Below the pieces are notes generated by a model. The model saw nothing but the letters and a program-made list of their open reading frames with translations. It did no database searches and was not told the DNA's origin. Shown here one piece after another: positions 12,385-22,829 of a stretch of DNA of 64,000 nucleotides; positions within the stretch are counted from its first letter, which is position 1, and the number at the start of each line of letters is the position of its first letter. The DNA lies in assembly GCA_016859345.1 (NCBI GenBank), contig CM029122.1, positions 4,018,501 to 4,082,500 on the forward strand. Reading direction: 5' to 3'. Origin of the DNA: Istiophorus platypterus (Eukaryota; Chordata; Actinopteri; Istiophoriformes; Istiophoridae). The position numbers and the translations under genes were made by a program.

Positions 12385-12515
12385 AAGATCAGATGATAAT
12401 TGTAGCCTGAACTGAGGAGTATTAGGGATTAATGTTTCCACTGGCATTGCCTCTGTTCTATTTATACGCCGCAGTAAGCCAGGTTCTGTTCGCTCAATTA
12501 CAGCCTGACACAAGC
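12385..12515. promoter_or_regulatory. Candidate conserved non-coding element
   Basis: Non-repetitive island with GATGATAATTGTAGCC, TTAGGGATTAATGTTTCC, CTATTTATACGCCGCAG and CTCAATTACAGCC words. No protein frame is supported. It is flagged from base composition and TAAT/ATTA density only. Confidence 0.25.
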
Positions 12516-12544
12516 GTCCCCACAAGAGTGTGTGTTGGCGTGCA

Positions 12545-12550
12545 TGTGTT

Positions 12551-12603
<53 letters not shown>
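12545..12603. repeat. (GT)n microsatellite
   Basis: Long GT tract interrupted once by TATATG. Confidence 0.95.
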
Positions 12604-12605
<2 letters not shown>

Positions 12606-12890
12606 CCTCTAAGGATGAATGAGCTTTAATTAGTGCTACGTTCAAGGACGGGAGGATGCAAACAACGCCGGGGGAAGACGTAAACACGACCAAACAGCGA
12701 GAGGTGGGGAAGGACGTTTGGAAAACGAATGAAATAAACGGACAAACGCACAAAGAAAAAAAAAAAAACGAAGAGATGAAGGAGTAGAAGGACGAGCTCC
12801 GCGAATGGGTCCCAGCTGCTTCATTCATTCTGTCTACATGGAAACTATGAACAGAACTTTGAAAATGAATGAAATTTACATGCACGCATG

Positions 12891-12892
<2 letters not shown>

Positions 12893-12941
<49 letters not shown>
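12893..12941. repeat. (CA)n microsatellite
   Basis: About 24 uninterrupted CA units. Confidence 0.95.
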
Positions 12942-13007
12942 CTGCCGTGTGACTCTCCTGCAAAGAGCTACTTGTGGTCGGACCGGAGTGTTTCCCAACG
13001 GTCTGTG

Positions 13008-13076
13008 ACACACACACATACACACACACGTAGACACACACACGTATACACACACACGTATACACACACACACGTG

Positions 13077-13109
<33 letters not shown>
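13008..13109. repeat. Compound (CA)n with ACGTATA spacers
   Basis: CA tracts separated by recurring CACGTATA or CACGTGTATA blocks, about 16-18 bp apart. This looks like a dinucleotide array expanding into a minisatellite. Confidence 0.9.
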
Positions 13110-13112
<3 letters not shown>

Positions 13113-13539
13113 AACTCACTGACTCCAGGCCAAGCCGCAGCATACTAAATCTTCATACGCCTGAGACGGTTCAAAGTTTCAGGCTGCGCTGGAGTTAAAG
13201 TGAGGACAACGAGCAGTCAGTAAACTGGGGGGGGGGTCGGTTTATGAGCCGCAAAGAAAAGCAGAATAAGAAAAAAAAACAGTGAGTCAACAGGTCCGTG
13301 AGCGGAGGCGGTCGACTGTCCGCAGGTAGACCGGAGACGCCAACCCCCAAGAGTGCGGCTAGGATTCTTCTAACATGAGGCGGGGCTCCGTTGCGTTTAC
13401 CCCCCCCCCCCCAGACCCCCGAGCGCCAGCCTTGGGTGGGAACCGTCCAAAATGAGTCATGTCAGAAAGCGACATAACAAAAAAACATCCGCGGCCAAAA
13501 AGGTTTCGCATAAACTCCGGTACCACAGGACGCAACCTA

Positions 13540-13645
13540 CATTTTCTTTGTGCTTAATTATCCCGTCGGTCCTGTAATTGCGAGCGCTCTGCTGTATTTA
13601 TACACCAGGAGCAGAGTTCAAATATTAAAATACAACTCTTGGCTG
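13540..13645. promoter_or_regulatory. Candidate conserved non-coding element
   Basis: Unique AT-rich island with TGTGCTTAATTATCCC, CCTGTAATTGCGAGCG, GTATTTATACACC and TTCAAATATTAAAATAC. No exon-like frame. Motif density is the only support. Confidence 0.25.
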
Positions 13646-14026
13646 GGCTAAAACGGGGAGTTACAGTGTGTGTGATTCTTGGTGTGTGTCTGTGTGTGTC
13701 CATCAAACGGCGTGTCGAGCGCCGTGTCGAGCTGGAAGCCGGGACCAGGGACGTTCCTCTCCGACCGGGGATTTGGGTCGTTGCAGAACCGCGGCGGATC
13801 TAAGAACTATTTCTTTTCTTTTTTTCCCCCAAGCTTCACTTCACCATCCTTAAACTAACAAAAAACATAAACCTCAATTTTACGTCGTCAAACCTTTAAA
13901 AATGTTTGTTAAGGACGTCATCAGCTTGCATCTGCCGACAGATTTCTTTCGCCTTCTCCCAAGTGTCTGTTATGTCTGTTATGGGGCTCGTACGCTTCAT
14001 CATAAGTGCTTGAAGGCTTCAGACCA

Positions 14027-14062
14027 CCCCCCCCCCACACACACACACACACACACACACAC
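14027..14062. repeat. C-run plus (CA)n
   Basis: About ten C followed by about 13 CA units. Confidence 0.9.
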
Positions 14063-14597
14063 GCCCGTCCTAAAGGGTTCCGGCAGCGGGTCGCAGCCGA
14101 CCCGTTTCCCCAAACTTTCCAGAACCGAGCGCAAACGCCCCAAAAGCCCCTCCGGCAGAGACCGTCTGGAAAAAGTTTGCCACTGTCGCCTCGTTCACAT
14201 GACATCTCACTCCCTGCCTGAGTGGCTGCGGCGGCTTATTTTAATTTCTCCTTCAAAGCATAAGTAACTAAAAAAAAAAAAGAAAAATTTGATTTCAGAA
14301 GCCATTTGCTCTTCGCTCGGAACATGTCCGACGTTCCTCTTCATCCGTGGCGAACGAGAAAATCCTTCCCGGGACCTGTCAGCTCTGTGGGATTGATGTC
14401 CCGCTTAATAAAAACAGCATTACGCTGAACTGGAAACAGACGTGCTCGGATTCCCGCCGAACCCCCCCCCCCTCCTGCTTTGTCAGTCACGCAAGGCGGA
14501 AAACAGACGGTGAGCTGAGGGAGCCGCCGAGGAGATGGCGAACGCCAAGGAGTTGGCGAACGCCAACAATTGAGGGGGAATTCCCGACGGGAGGCCT

Positions 14598-14614
14598 GGG
14601 GGGGGGGGGGGGGG
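14598..14614 (+). repeat. G17 homopolymer
   Basis: Seventeen consecutive G. Confidence 0.85.
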
Positions 14615-14814
14615 CGTTACCACGGTCGCAACGTGAAGTCCCCACGCGTCGCCGTGACGTCAATATTTCGCTCCTGTCTGTGGCCAGAATTCCAGCGTTG
14701 ATATCGTATTTTCATCGATCCGGAAGCCTCACGGAATGTGTGTCCCCCCCCGGCGCCTTCATCAGCCCGTCACCGCGAGGAACATAGTTTTTTTTTTATT
14801 TCCCCTAGACCTCG

Positions 14815-14930
14815 TTCGCTCGCTCACACATAAACACAGTAGTTTCCCTGTTTACTAAGGGCAGCCAATAAAGTGTTTTATTGCCCCCGAGTACATGATT
14901 GGAGGCTAATTGCCGACTGCGGTGAACCAG
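14815..14930. promoter_or_regulatory. Candidate conserved non-coding element
   Basis: Unique island with CCCTGTTTACTAAGGGCAG (forkhead-like TGTTTAC), GCCAATAAAGTG, GTTTTATTGCC (CDX/HOX-like) and GGAGGCTAATTGCC. There is no open coding frame and no repeat. Function is inferred only. Confidence 0.3.
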
Positions 14931-15368
14931 CGAGCGGCACCGATGGGGGGGCGAGATCAGACCGGACCAAGCTGACGGTTGATCATCGCGGTTCGGAGCT
15001 GAGGAGATTCAACCCGGATTCACTCTGGTCGGATGTTCACCGGGTGTCTTGATCCGGCCGGTGTCCTACGGAAACGCTGGAACAACCAACTTATCCAGGA
15101 TCCGTGCCGACGTTCCTTTGGTGCATTCGGGTTAATTCCGAGGGCAAGAGGGCGTTTACAATTCAAGGCACTAGAAGAACTCAAAGATATTATTCCTTCG
15201 TGCTATCTGTTTGGAAATAATTTCACCGTATGATTCCAAAGCGTACGACTTATTGCCAGCGTCGCCACTGGGCTCTCAGGGCAAATCCCCCAAAAACTAG
15301 CAAATAACCAAAAGGTTTTAAAATGCCAAAACTATTTTTTGAAAAAAAGGCCAATTTACAATAAATAG

Positions 15369-15685
15369 AGCTGAAACAATGCGGCGATTCATTGGTTGAT
15401 AACTCAATTTCAGTAAGGAATTCAACTTTTCAGTTGTTTTTGTTTTTCTTTTCAAGCCAAAACGTCAAACGTGATGTAGTTCAAGCGCCTCAGATGTGAG
15501 GATTTGTTGTTTTTCTTTATTTTTTTTAAAGACAGTAAACCAACCGTGTTTGTGTTTTTTCGAGCGGCCGGACGTCATCGGATCGGGCTAAAGCGCCGGA
15601 GATTTTATGGATCAAACGGCCGATTGATCGAATCAGGGCAATAATCAGATTAGGAGATTAGATCATCGTTAGCCGCGGCCCTTGT
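15369..15685 (+). mobile_element. Teleost MITE-like repeat, near full length (copy A)
   Basis: An interspersed sequence of about 317 bp with inverted ends. It starts CTGAAACAATGCGGCGATTC and ends ATCATCGTTAGCCGCGGCCC, the reverse-complement style of the same end. Inside it has TCAGATGTGAGGATTTGTTG followed by a TTTTCTTTATTTT stretch and GACAGTAAACCAACCG. I recognise this layout (CTGCAACGATTA-like ends, ATGTGAGGATTTGCTGCTTTT core) as an abundant ray-finned-fish repeat. It carries no coding frame, so it is probably non-autonomous. Related fragments lie near 25108, 37944, 40438 and 53510. Confidence 0.65.
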
Positions 15686-15940
15686 AAAAAAATAAAGAAA
15701 CAAAAAGAGACTGAAGGGTTTCACAGGTTGCAAAACTTTCCCACACGGAGTTTCCCAGAATTTTCCAAAAAAGCCGATAACTTGAAGTGAGCACAACGAT
15801 TGTTTTGTACACGGCCGCGCCACAAACGGGAGGCCGCTGTTTCAAATTAAGTCGGCGAGTCCGTGGTGGGCGCGCTCGGTTCGTCTCTGGTTGTCTCCAA
15901 TTGTCTCAAATCGAAGGGAAAAACACAAAACTCTGTTACT

Positions 15941-15942
<2 letters not shown>

Positions 15943-15974
<32 letters not shown>
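15943..15974. repeat. (CA)n microsatellite
   Basis: About 16 CA units. Confidence 0.9.
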
Positions 15975-15976
<2 letters not shown>

Positions 15977-17229
15977 ATCGGCCCTGACGGATTTCCCACG
16001 TTGTCGCCGTCATCTGAGGGTGAATAGGCCGAAAAGAAAAAAAAAAAAAGAACAAAGCTCATCATCGCTTCCTGTTATTTGCCAAATTCTCACGACGCTG
16101 AACAATAAAAAGAAAGAAAGAAAGAAAAAAAAAAGATGAACATGTGCATCTCAAACATCTGGATCTTTAACCGTGTTTATGTCTGTGAGCTGATTTTCTG
16201 GCCGGGACGACACCTACTCCCTCTCGCTCTCCTTTTCTTCCCCCGGAGAGAAAAAGATGGCGGGATTTCATTCCCATCATTATCCATTCACGGGCCGGGG
16301 AATTTTTTCTTCAACCGATTATCCAGTACGTACAACGCACAAAGCAAACGCCGGCGCCCACCGCAGAGCGTAGCGGAGCTCGGGCTGGCGGCGAATTTTA
16401 GGCTCGGAAAAACGGGCTGGATCTGCAACGAAAAGCAGAACCAACCTGATCAACAAACGATTAAAGAAAATACCAAATCCAGGACCCGGTGTGCGTTTTT
16501 CCGGCAGCCGATCGATTACTCGGGAACACGGAACCGGCCCTCGTGGCGCCGCCCCAGCTCTGAGCGGGACAAAGGGGATCGACAGCAGGTGAGGAGGAGG
16601 TCCGACCGGCCCCCCTCTGGCATTATACACATATTATACACATATACACACTGTAAAGCCAGTTTATGGTCCTGCGTTGAACCTATGTCGTAACCTGATG
16701 TGCACCTCATGAACAAACATAGCTACATGTCACGACGACGCAGAACCGCCAGACCTGCGACTGGTCGCGATTGGTTTCGGTTGCCGTCGTTTAGGAGTGA
16801 CGCCGAACAAACTGCTGGAAAATGGCAGTGAAGAAACCCACCCAAACACTGCGGCGTAACATAAACGCCGCCGTCTTGGGGTGGGTCGCCGAACTGCTGG
16901 TCGGCGACAGCAACATAATCGCAAGGCGACACCAACGCAGAAGTACAAACGCTCACAGTCGGCTTGGGCCACTTTGCGGTGGCCACGGCGTAGGTGGAGG
17001 ACCACGACGGTACCGACCAGTGTCAATCCGAGCCGTTTGGTCCGGTTCCAGATCCGGTTCTGGTCGCCAGTCTGTTTCCCCAGATGATGTTAGCAGAGTT
17101 TTTACTTTGAACTGAACTGAAGCTCTGAGGATGGAGGGTCTCATGTAGATTTATGAGGATTTTAAAACCCCCTTAGACAAAGCTGTGATTTTGGTTGTAA
17201 AAGTAAAACGCACTCAACTCAATTTGTTA

Positions 17230-17247
17230 AAAAAAAAAAAAAAAAAA
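17230..17247 (+). repeat. Poly-A run
   Basis: An A homopolymer of about 18 bases with no recognisable retroelement body upstream. Confidence 0.7.
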
Positions 17248-17389
17248 TCATTGTGGCTTGGAAAGTACATTTGAAATCGAAGTATGATTAAATTCTACTA
17301 TTTCCATTTTGCTTATCAGTGTTATTGTCTGTGGCTTTTAACAGCTCGGCTCTGTCAATCAGGATAAAAGCTTCCTGTCTCTGTCCCAA

Positions 17390-17410
17390 ACACACACACA
17401 CACACACACA

Positions 17411-17462
<52 letters not shown>
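17390..17462. repeat. Compound (CA)n(GA)n microsatellite
   Basis: About 11 CA units followed by about 24 GA units, the longest GA tract in the window. Confidence 0.95.
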
Positions 17463-17464
<2 letters not shown>

Positions 17465-17545
17465 AAGGCAAACACCTGCCCCACAGCAGTTAATAACATC
17501 AAGGTCTATTAGCTGGCACCACTAATCAGCCAGTAACACACACAC
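17463..17545. promoter_or_regulatory. Candidate conserved non-coding element
   Basis: Unique sequence wedged between microsatellites. It has AACACCTGCC (E-box CACCTG), GCAGTTAATAACATC, GTCTATTAGCTGG and CACTAATCAGCC words. It is flagged on composition only. Confidence 0.2.
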
Positions 17546-17627
17546 TCACATACACGTCTGTAAAATGTCTTTGTGATCGATTATGGTCAAAACGGATGCT
17601 CGACACACGCGGACACACACGGACGGA

Positions 17628-17654
17628 CACACACACACACACACACACACACAC
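17628..17654. repeat. (CA)n microsatellite
   Basis: About 13 CA units. Nearby GGACACACACGGAC units look like a decayed extension. Confidence 0.85.
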
Positions 17655-17785
17655 TCGGAGTGCCACATGCACACACCATATGGCTGCAGCTGTCCAAAGA
17701 CTAGAAAGCTTTTAAGGAGGGAGGAGACAAAAGGAGGAGGAGGAGGAGGAGAGGAAATCCTTCCTTTGTATTTATCTATTTAACA

Positions 17786-17935
17786 CTCTCTTTCTCTCTC
17801 TCTCTCTCCCTGTCTCTGTCTCTCTCGCTTGTCCCCTGGTGGGTAATAAGGTCTAATCCACTTAAGCTGCCTCTCTCCCTCTCTCTCCCTGTCTCTCTCT
17901 CTCTCTCTCTAGCTCTCTACCTCTCTCTCCCTGTT
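17786..17935. repeat. (TC)n-rich tract with unique core
   Basis: Two TC tracts flank about 45 bp of unique sequence (17832-17872) containing GTCTAATCC (OTX/PITX-like) and CCACTTAAG (NKX2-like). Confidence 0.7.
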
Positions 17936-18069
17936 CCTTTCCGTCGACCCCAAAACATCCCAATTATACACAATCACACGCAAACACACACAATTAGGCA
18001 CACTGAGATAGACACACACACAAGCACTTCATTCTTCACACCCATCTGCCACTGCTCTTGACACTAGCT

Positions 18070-18094
18070 CTGTGTGTGTGTGTGTGTGTGTGTG
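18070..18094. repeat. (TG)n microsatellite
   Basis: About 12 TG units. Confidence 0.9.
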
Positions 18095-18199
18095 GGAGTG
18101 GGAGACAAAGAGAGGGATGGGGGAGGGAGGGGGAGGGAATCCCTGCCTCCCTCCTCAGCAGCAGCATCTTATTGTTCCTGAGGACAGCAGGGGTGGGAG

Positions 18200-18200
18200 A

Positions 18201-18252
<52 letters not shown>
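18200..18252. repeat. Compound (TC)n(CA)n microsatellite
   Basis: About 10 TC units followed by about 16 CA units. Confidence 0.95.
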
Positions 18253-18253
<1 letters not shown>

Positions 18254-18916
18254 ACACACTTCAATAATTGATGTGTGGCTCCTCCCTCTGAGTTTCCTCA
18301 CCATGACTCAGGACTGAGGCCTCGTTTAAAGGAGCCGCGTTCCTCCGCCCGTCGGCCTCGGCTGGCGCCGTAAACCTCCAGCGAAATAAGAAATAAGAAA
18401 CGCTCGAAAGGGGACGGCGGCGGCCCCGCGCCGGCTGGTCCAAAGCGCTTCAACGATCCACCCGGATCCTTTTGTTACCACGAAAACAGCCACTGTTCTG
18501 AGCGGATCCCGCCTAGAACCGCCCCTCGGCTGTAAAACACCCGTGATCGCGCCGGATCCGTGGCCATAGGAACACGTTGACAGAACGTCTCCATCCACGG
18601 CACCGACCGTCCAGGCCGCTTCTGGTTTGTTTTAAAGTTCTTCGCTTGTTCCGCTCTTTGTGGCGCCGTCACCATAAAGGTCCTGGGAAATCACACCGTT
18701 CCCGAACGCGCCACGTTTCACACCGAGTCTTAAGCTAATTTTTTTTTTTTTTAAATCGAACTGATGAAAGCTCAGCGGCCTATGAAATGACACGTGCCAA
18801 CAAAATGTAAACAGAATTTAAGATAAATCCACTTTTACAGGGAAAAATTGTAAATCAATAAGACGAATAAGGGACAATAAACAACTGAGGCTCAGACAAA
18901 TATTAAGGTGAAATAA

Positions 18917-18961
<45 letters not shown>
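18917..18961. repeat. (TA)n microsatellite
   Basis: TA tract interrupted by one TG. Confidence 0.95.
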
Positions 18962-19480
18962 CCAAAAATGGGCTGAAAATGGACGCTGAGACAAAGTGGG
19001 CTATATTTTTATGCACACTATTATTATGGTTATGAGTCTCGTCCAAGTCGTATCCAGGACCTGATATTTACAGGGGAGGACGAGGATGCTCGGCCGTTCG
19101 TTGGCCAACGTACACCGCTCCGACGTTCCCCAGGTTTATAATCGTACGTTCCACCGGCAGTGGCTGCGGGAGGAACCCTGCGTTTTTCTGCTGCGTTCCC
19201 TGCCCGTCGGATTTTTTGCCACCTTCATCAAAAAAAAAAATCCCCAAAAACAAAAGATGCAGTGGCAGTGAATCCTCCACGTTTACCATTAACAGACTCT
19301 TCTCTCGTTTAACCGAGTGGATCCTTTCTACCTGTCTTTTAACCGACTAACCACCGCCAGATAAGCTGATTCCACAATGTTCAAGTATGTATCAAAGTGA
19401 TCCAGCAAACAAATCTGGGGTTTGTCAAACCTGAATTAAGAGCGAATCCAGGTTCAGAAACCAAAACATAGAGTTTAGGA

Positions 19481-19775
19481 TATACTACTACTGCTGCTGC
19501 TACAGCTGATAATACTACTACTCCTACTACTAATACTATTACTCCTCCTACTACCACTGCTACTACTCCTACTACCAATACTACCACTACTTCTATTACT
19601 ACTGCCACCACAGCTACTACCACTGCTACCACTACTACTACCATTGTAACTATTACTACTAAAACTGTTACCAGTACTACTACTACTACCACTACTGCTG
19701 ATACTACTACTACTATGACTGCTGCTACAGCTACTGCTACTAGAAACGACAGTACTACCACCAATAATACTCTAA
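19481..19775. repeat. Degenerate TAC trinucleotide array, about 290 bp
   Basis: Nearly every third base keeps a TAC/TGC/CAC/AAT-type triplet rhythm, with variants ACTACTACTGCTGCTGCTAC, ATACTACTACTCC and GTTACCAGTACTAC. The minus frame therefore reads as a 100-residue valine-rich string, which is an artefact. No function is assigned. Confidence 0.9.
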
Positions 19776-20879
19776 TCTAGGCCAGAGCTATAACAGATCG
19801 GACCAGGCCCACACTGGTTCTGTGGACCCGTCGGATTCATATCCTACAAGTCAAAGGATTTTTGCTCGGAGATACTACTGAACACGTGTAAATAATAATA
19901 AATAAGTAAATCGCGACTCTGTTTTGTGGCTGTTGTGATTGTCAGCATCGGTTGAGCCTGACGGCTGCAATTTTTCACCGCTAAAAACGAAGGCTTCCCA
20001 GACTCCTGCAGCCCGCTCATCATCGGCCCCTGCCGGCGCAACACTTCCCGAAAGGCTGGGAATCTGGACTGAGCGATAGATTTTCTCCCTGGTTCAATCC
20101 GTCGGGCGGCACTTTGGACCCGTTTTAAGTCGGCGTGAATTTATTCCCTGCGTGGCAGCAAAACACATTAAACTGGGCCTGAAAAAAAAAAAAAACACTT
20201 TTATGCCCGACTAACTCTGAAAGACTCCCTGTAAATGGACTTGGAAAAAAAAACGTCTAGACTCGCAACATTAAGCGTACGAACGGCCCATAATTCACTC
20301 CGCATATTGGTCTCTACACTCAAAAAGAATATCTGAGGTTGTGAACACGTAATTGTCGGGTCCATGAATATAAAACCAACCCCTCACACTTTCTCGGTCA
20401 GTTTCCAGAGAGAAATGTCTGGGCGAACACAGTATTCGGGCAAAAACAGGATAAGACCACATTGAAAAATAGCCCCGAATGTTTCCACTGGATGTTGGAT
20501 CCTCCGCTGGTGCTACAACGTTTCTTTCTGGCATGAGCGACTTTTTTTTTTGTTGTTGTTTAAACACGCCATCGGTCAAAGTCTACGTCGATAGTGTTGT
20601 CGAATTTATTGCAGTTTTTTCAGTACTGTTTTCATAGTTCCACAACTGTTTCAAATTAAAAAAAAAAACAAAACCAAAAAAACCCCTTCAAAGTCCAACT
20701 CCTGTTTTCAGTCCTTGTCAAGCTCCGCCGCAGAGGATGCTCAGCGAGTCGACCGTGCCGCGGTAAGTCCGTTAATGTGCGTTCGCTGCGGCGCATGTTC
20801 AGAGGTGCCAGCGTGAGCGCTGGGCCACACTGCTGGATTTAGCATCGGTCCAAGTGGCGCTGCCGACGGCGTGATCTCA

Positions 20880-21090
20880 TTAAGCTTCATTTAAACAAAA
20901 AAAGCTCGTATCGGGGGCCTTAATCCGCCGCCGCTGCTGCAGCCGCCGCCGCTTCGGCTCCGTAATTGATTTTAACAACGGCTCCGACTGGAGGCTGGCG
21001 TGTCCGGGACCACGGCCCAGAATTAGCCTAGGCACTACCAAACAAAATTTGTGCATTATGGTTACGATTTCATCCAACATCCTCGCCCCG
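20880..21090. promoter_or_regulatory. Candidate conserved non-coding element
   Basis: About 200 bp of unique sequence with AAGCTTCATTTAAAC, CCGTAATTGATTTTAAC, AGAATTAGCCTAGG and TTTGTGCATTATGG. It contrasts with the GC-rich, repeat-rich flanks. A short (CCG/GCC)n patch lies inside at about 20927-20952. Confidence 0.3.
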
Positions 21091-22597
21091 CCACCCCACC
21101 ACCCTGTCATTCTGCCCGTCCCCGAGTTTAAGTGCTCACGTCGCAGGTTAATCTGGCTCTAAGCCTGTGGGGAGCAATGCGGCTGCGTGTATCTGACCCG
21201 AGGCGAGGGAACGGATTACCGACCATTGGCTCGGCATCGCCGTTTCCAAAACCGCTCAGTCCGATCCAGCAGCCCCTCCGAGCACCAGAGGCATGCGGAT
21301 TTTAAATATGGGAACATGAGAGAGCACATACACACAGTTCCACAACCTCCTTCCACTCGGATTCATCCACATCCACACAAACACACACACACACACACAC
21401 ACACCCCCCCGGAAATTTTTTTTTTCCAAGAACTCTCCCGAACTTTGCAGCCTGGACGTGACGGATTGCACCAGTGCGGACGACCGCGCGAAACCTTGGA
21501 CAAGTCTGTCCTCGGGGGCGCGCCGTCGACGTTTCCACTCGGACGTTGGCGCGAAAGGAAGTGAGAAGTAGTGAGAATGAGGAAAAAAACAAAACAAAAC
21601 AAACCCGAGGTTTTGAGCGACGGGTCGGAACCCTCATCCGACCGTAGGGTCCGGAAAAGTTGCATAAAATTGCTGGACCGACGAACCTTCCCCACACATC
21701 TTTCCTCGGATTTCAGATGCCGGTCGTCGATCCCACAGGCACTTTGTCTACAGCCCTGAGGGTGAAACGATGTTTCCCTCCGTCACCGTCTCGGCCCTTG
21801 GACGGTTTCCATCAGTCCTGTGGTCGGGCGCGACGCGAAAAAAAAACAAAAAACCTGCACTCAACACTATGTTGTCGCCTACATTTATAAAAACAAGGCG
21901 ACTGTGACGGTTATTACCTGGAGTAAATTTGCTTTTAACGACAACTGAAGCCGCCATTTTTAAAATTTTTTCGCCGTTACTAAAATGTCACCAGGGCTAC
22001 GGAATATTCCTAGTGGCTTTTGGCAGATCAGCCTCCGGTGGGGGGGTTAAATCTCTGATTACCTCTTGAGCCACACAGCCAGCGCTCACCCCCCTCCTCG
22101 TCGCCAGAGAAACGGGGGAGCGTTCGTCGGGATTCGATCGCGCCGGCGACAGCGGGAAGAAAAGCAGACGAGATAAAAAGTGGCGTATTCGCTGCGTAGT
22201 CCAGGAGAGAGGCTGGGCCCTTGTAACTGCTTTTAATTTCTTCTACAGACAAGATTTATACAAACAAGCAGGAATGTGGTGGAGCTTTTAATCACTGCAA
22301 CGCTGCCCTCAGCTTTCGGCCATGCCACCGCCGCCACCGCCGGTGGTGGCACCGGCAGCAGCGGGGTTAGGGTCGTGTTAATATCCCAGCATTCCCCGGG
22401 GGCAGGGAGCCGCTGCTCCTCGCCTGCCTCCGGCGCGGCATCGACCCAGAGCGACGCGGCCGGCTCCCGACCCGTCAAGTTCCTCGGCTCCGGCGAAATG
22501 AGAAAGCCGGTTATTCGCGATCACCCTGGTAGCCTAGCAACAGCGGCAGCTACTGACAGACAGCTGGCGTCAGTTGTCTGACAAACACTCAGACGCT

Positions 22598-22599
<2 letters not shown>

Positions 22600-22628
<29 letters not shown>
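22600..22628. repeat. (TG)n microsatellite
   Basis: About 14 TG units. Confidence 0.9.
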
Positions 22629-22659
22629 AGTGTGTCTAGGTATGAGTGAGCCGTGCGTG

Positions 22660-22755
22660 CGTGTTACTTCCTGCTTCCGTCTGATGATTTGAGGTCCTAT
22701 TTATAAAGGGCTGATTAGCATAACACTGAGCAGACACACAGCCCACACTTTCCGG
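22660..22755. promoter_or_regulatory. Candidate conserved non-coding element between GT arrays
   Basis: Unique sequence between two GT arrays. It contains TTACTTCCTGCTTCC (ETS-like GGAA sites), CTATTTATAAAGGG (MEF2/TATA-like) and CTGATTAGCATAAC. Flagged on composition only. Confidence 0.25.
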
Positions 22756-22757
22756 TG

Positions 22758-22761
<4 letters not shown>

Positions 22762-22803
<42 letters not shown>

Positions 22804-22829
22804 GTGTGTGTGTGTTTGTGTGTGTGTTG
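22762..22829. repeat. (GT)n microsatellite, long
   Basis: More than 30 GT units with TT slips near the end. Confidence 0.95.

Larger units (their letters stand above)
6276..15360. other. Non-coding block with microsatellites and unique islands
   Basis: No exon can be supported. The block contains the simple repeats listed separately, a short CTGGCGCTGGCTAG-type repeat at 6447-6490, G and C homopolymers (near 8416, 9160, 10453, 13387, 14463, 14598), and several AT-rich, non-repetitive islands (about 10680-10800, 12385-12515, 13540-13645 and 14815-14930) that are reported as candidate regulatory elements. The minus frame at 9220-9651 and other open frames lack any recognisable domain. Confidence 0.55.

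Noticed and set aside
12277..13143. 288-residue minus-strand frame
   Set aside because: Mostly GT-repeat Val-Cys runs and low-complexity sequence across two microsatellites; no recognisable domain.
19381..19764. 127-residue valine-rich minus-strand frame resembling a membrane protein
   Set aside because: Product of the TAC triplet array; every residue follows the repeat.
20085..20105. tRNA B-box-like GGTTCAATCC
   Set aside because: No A-box or cloverleaf around it; a single 10-bp word is expected by chance.
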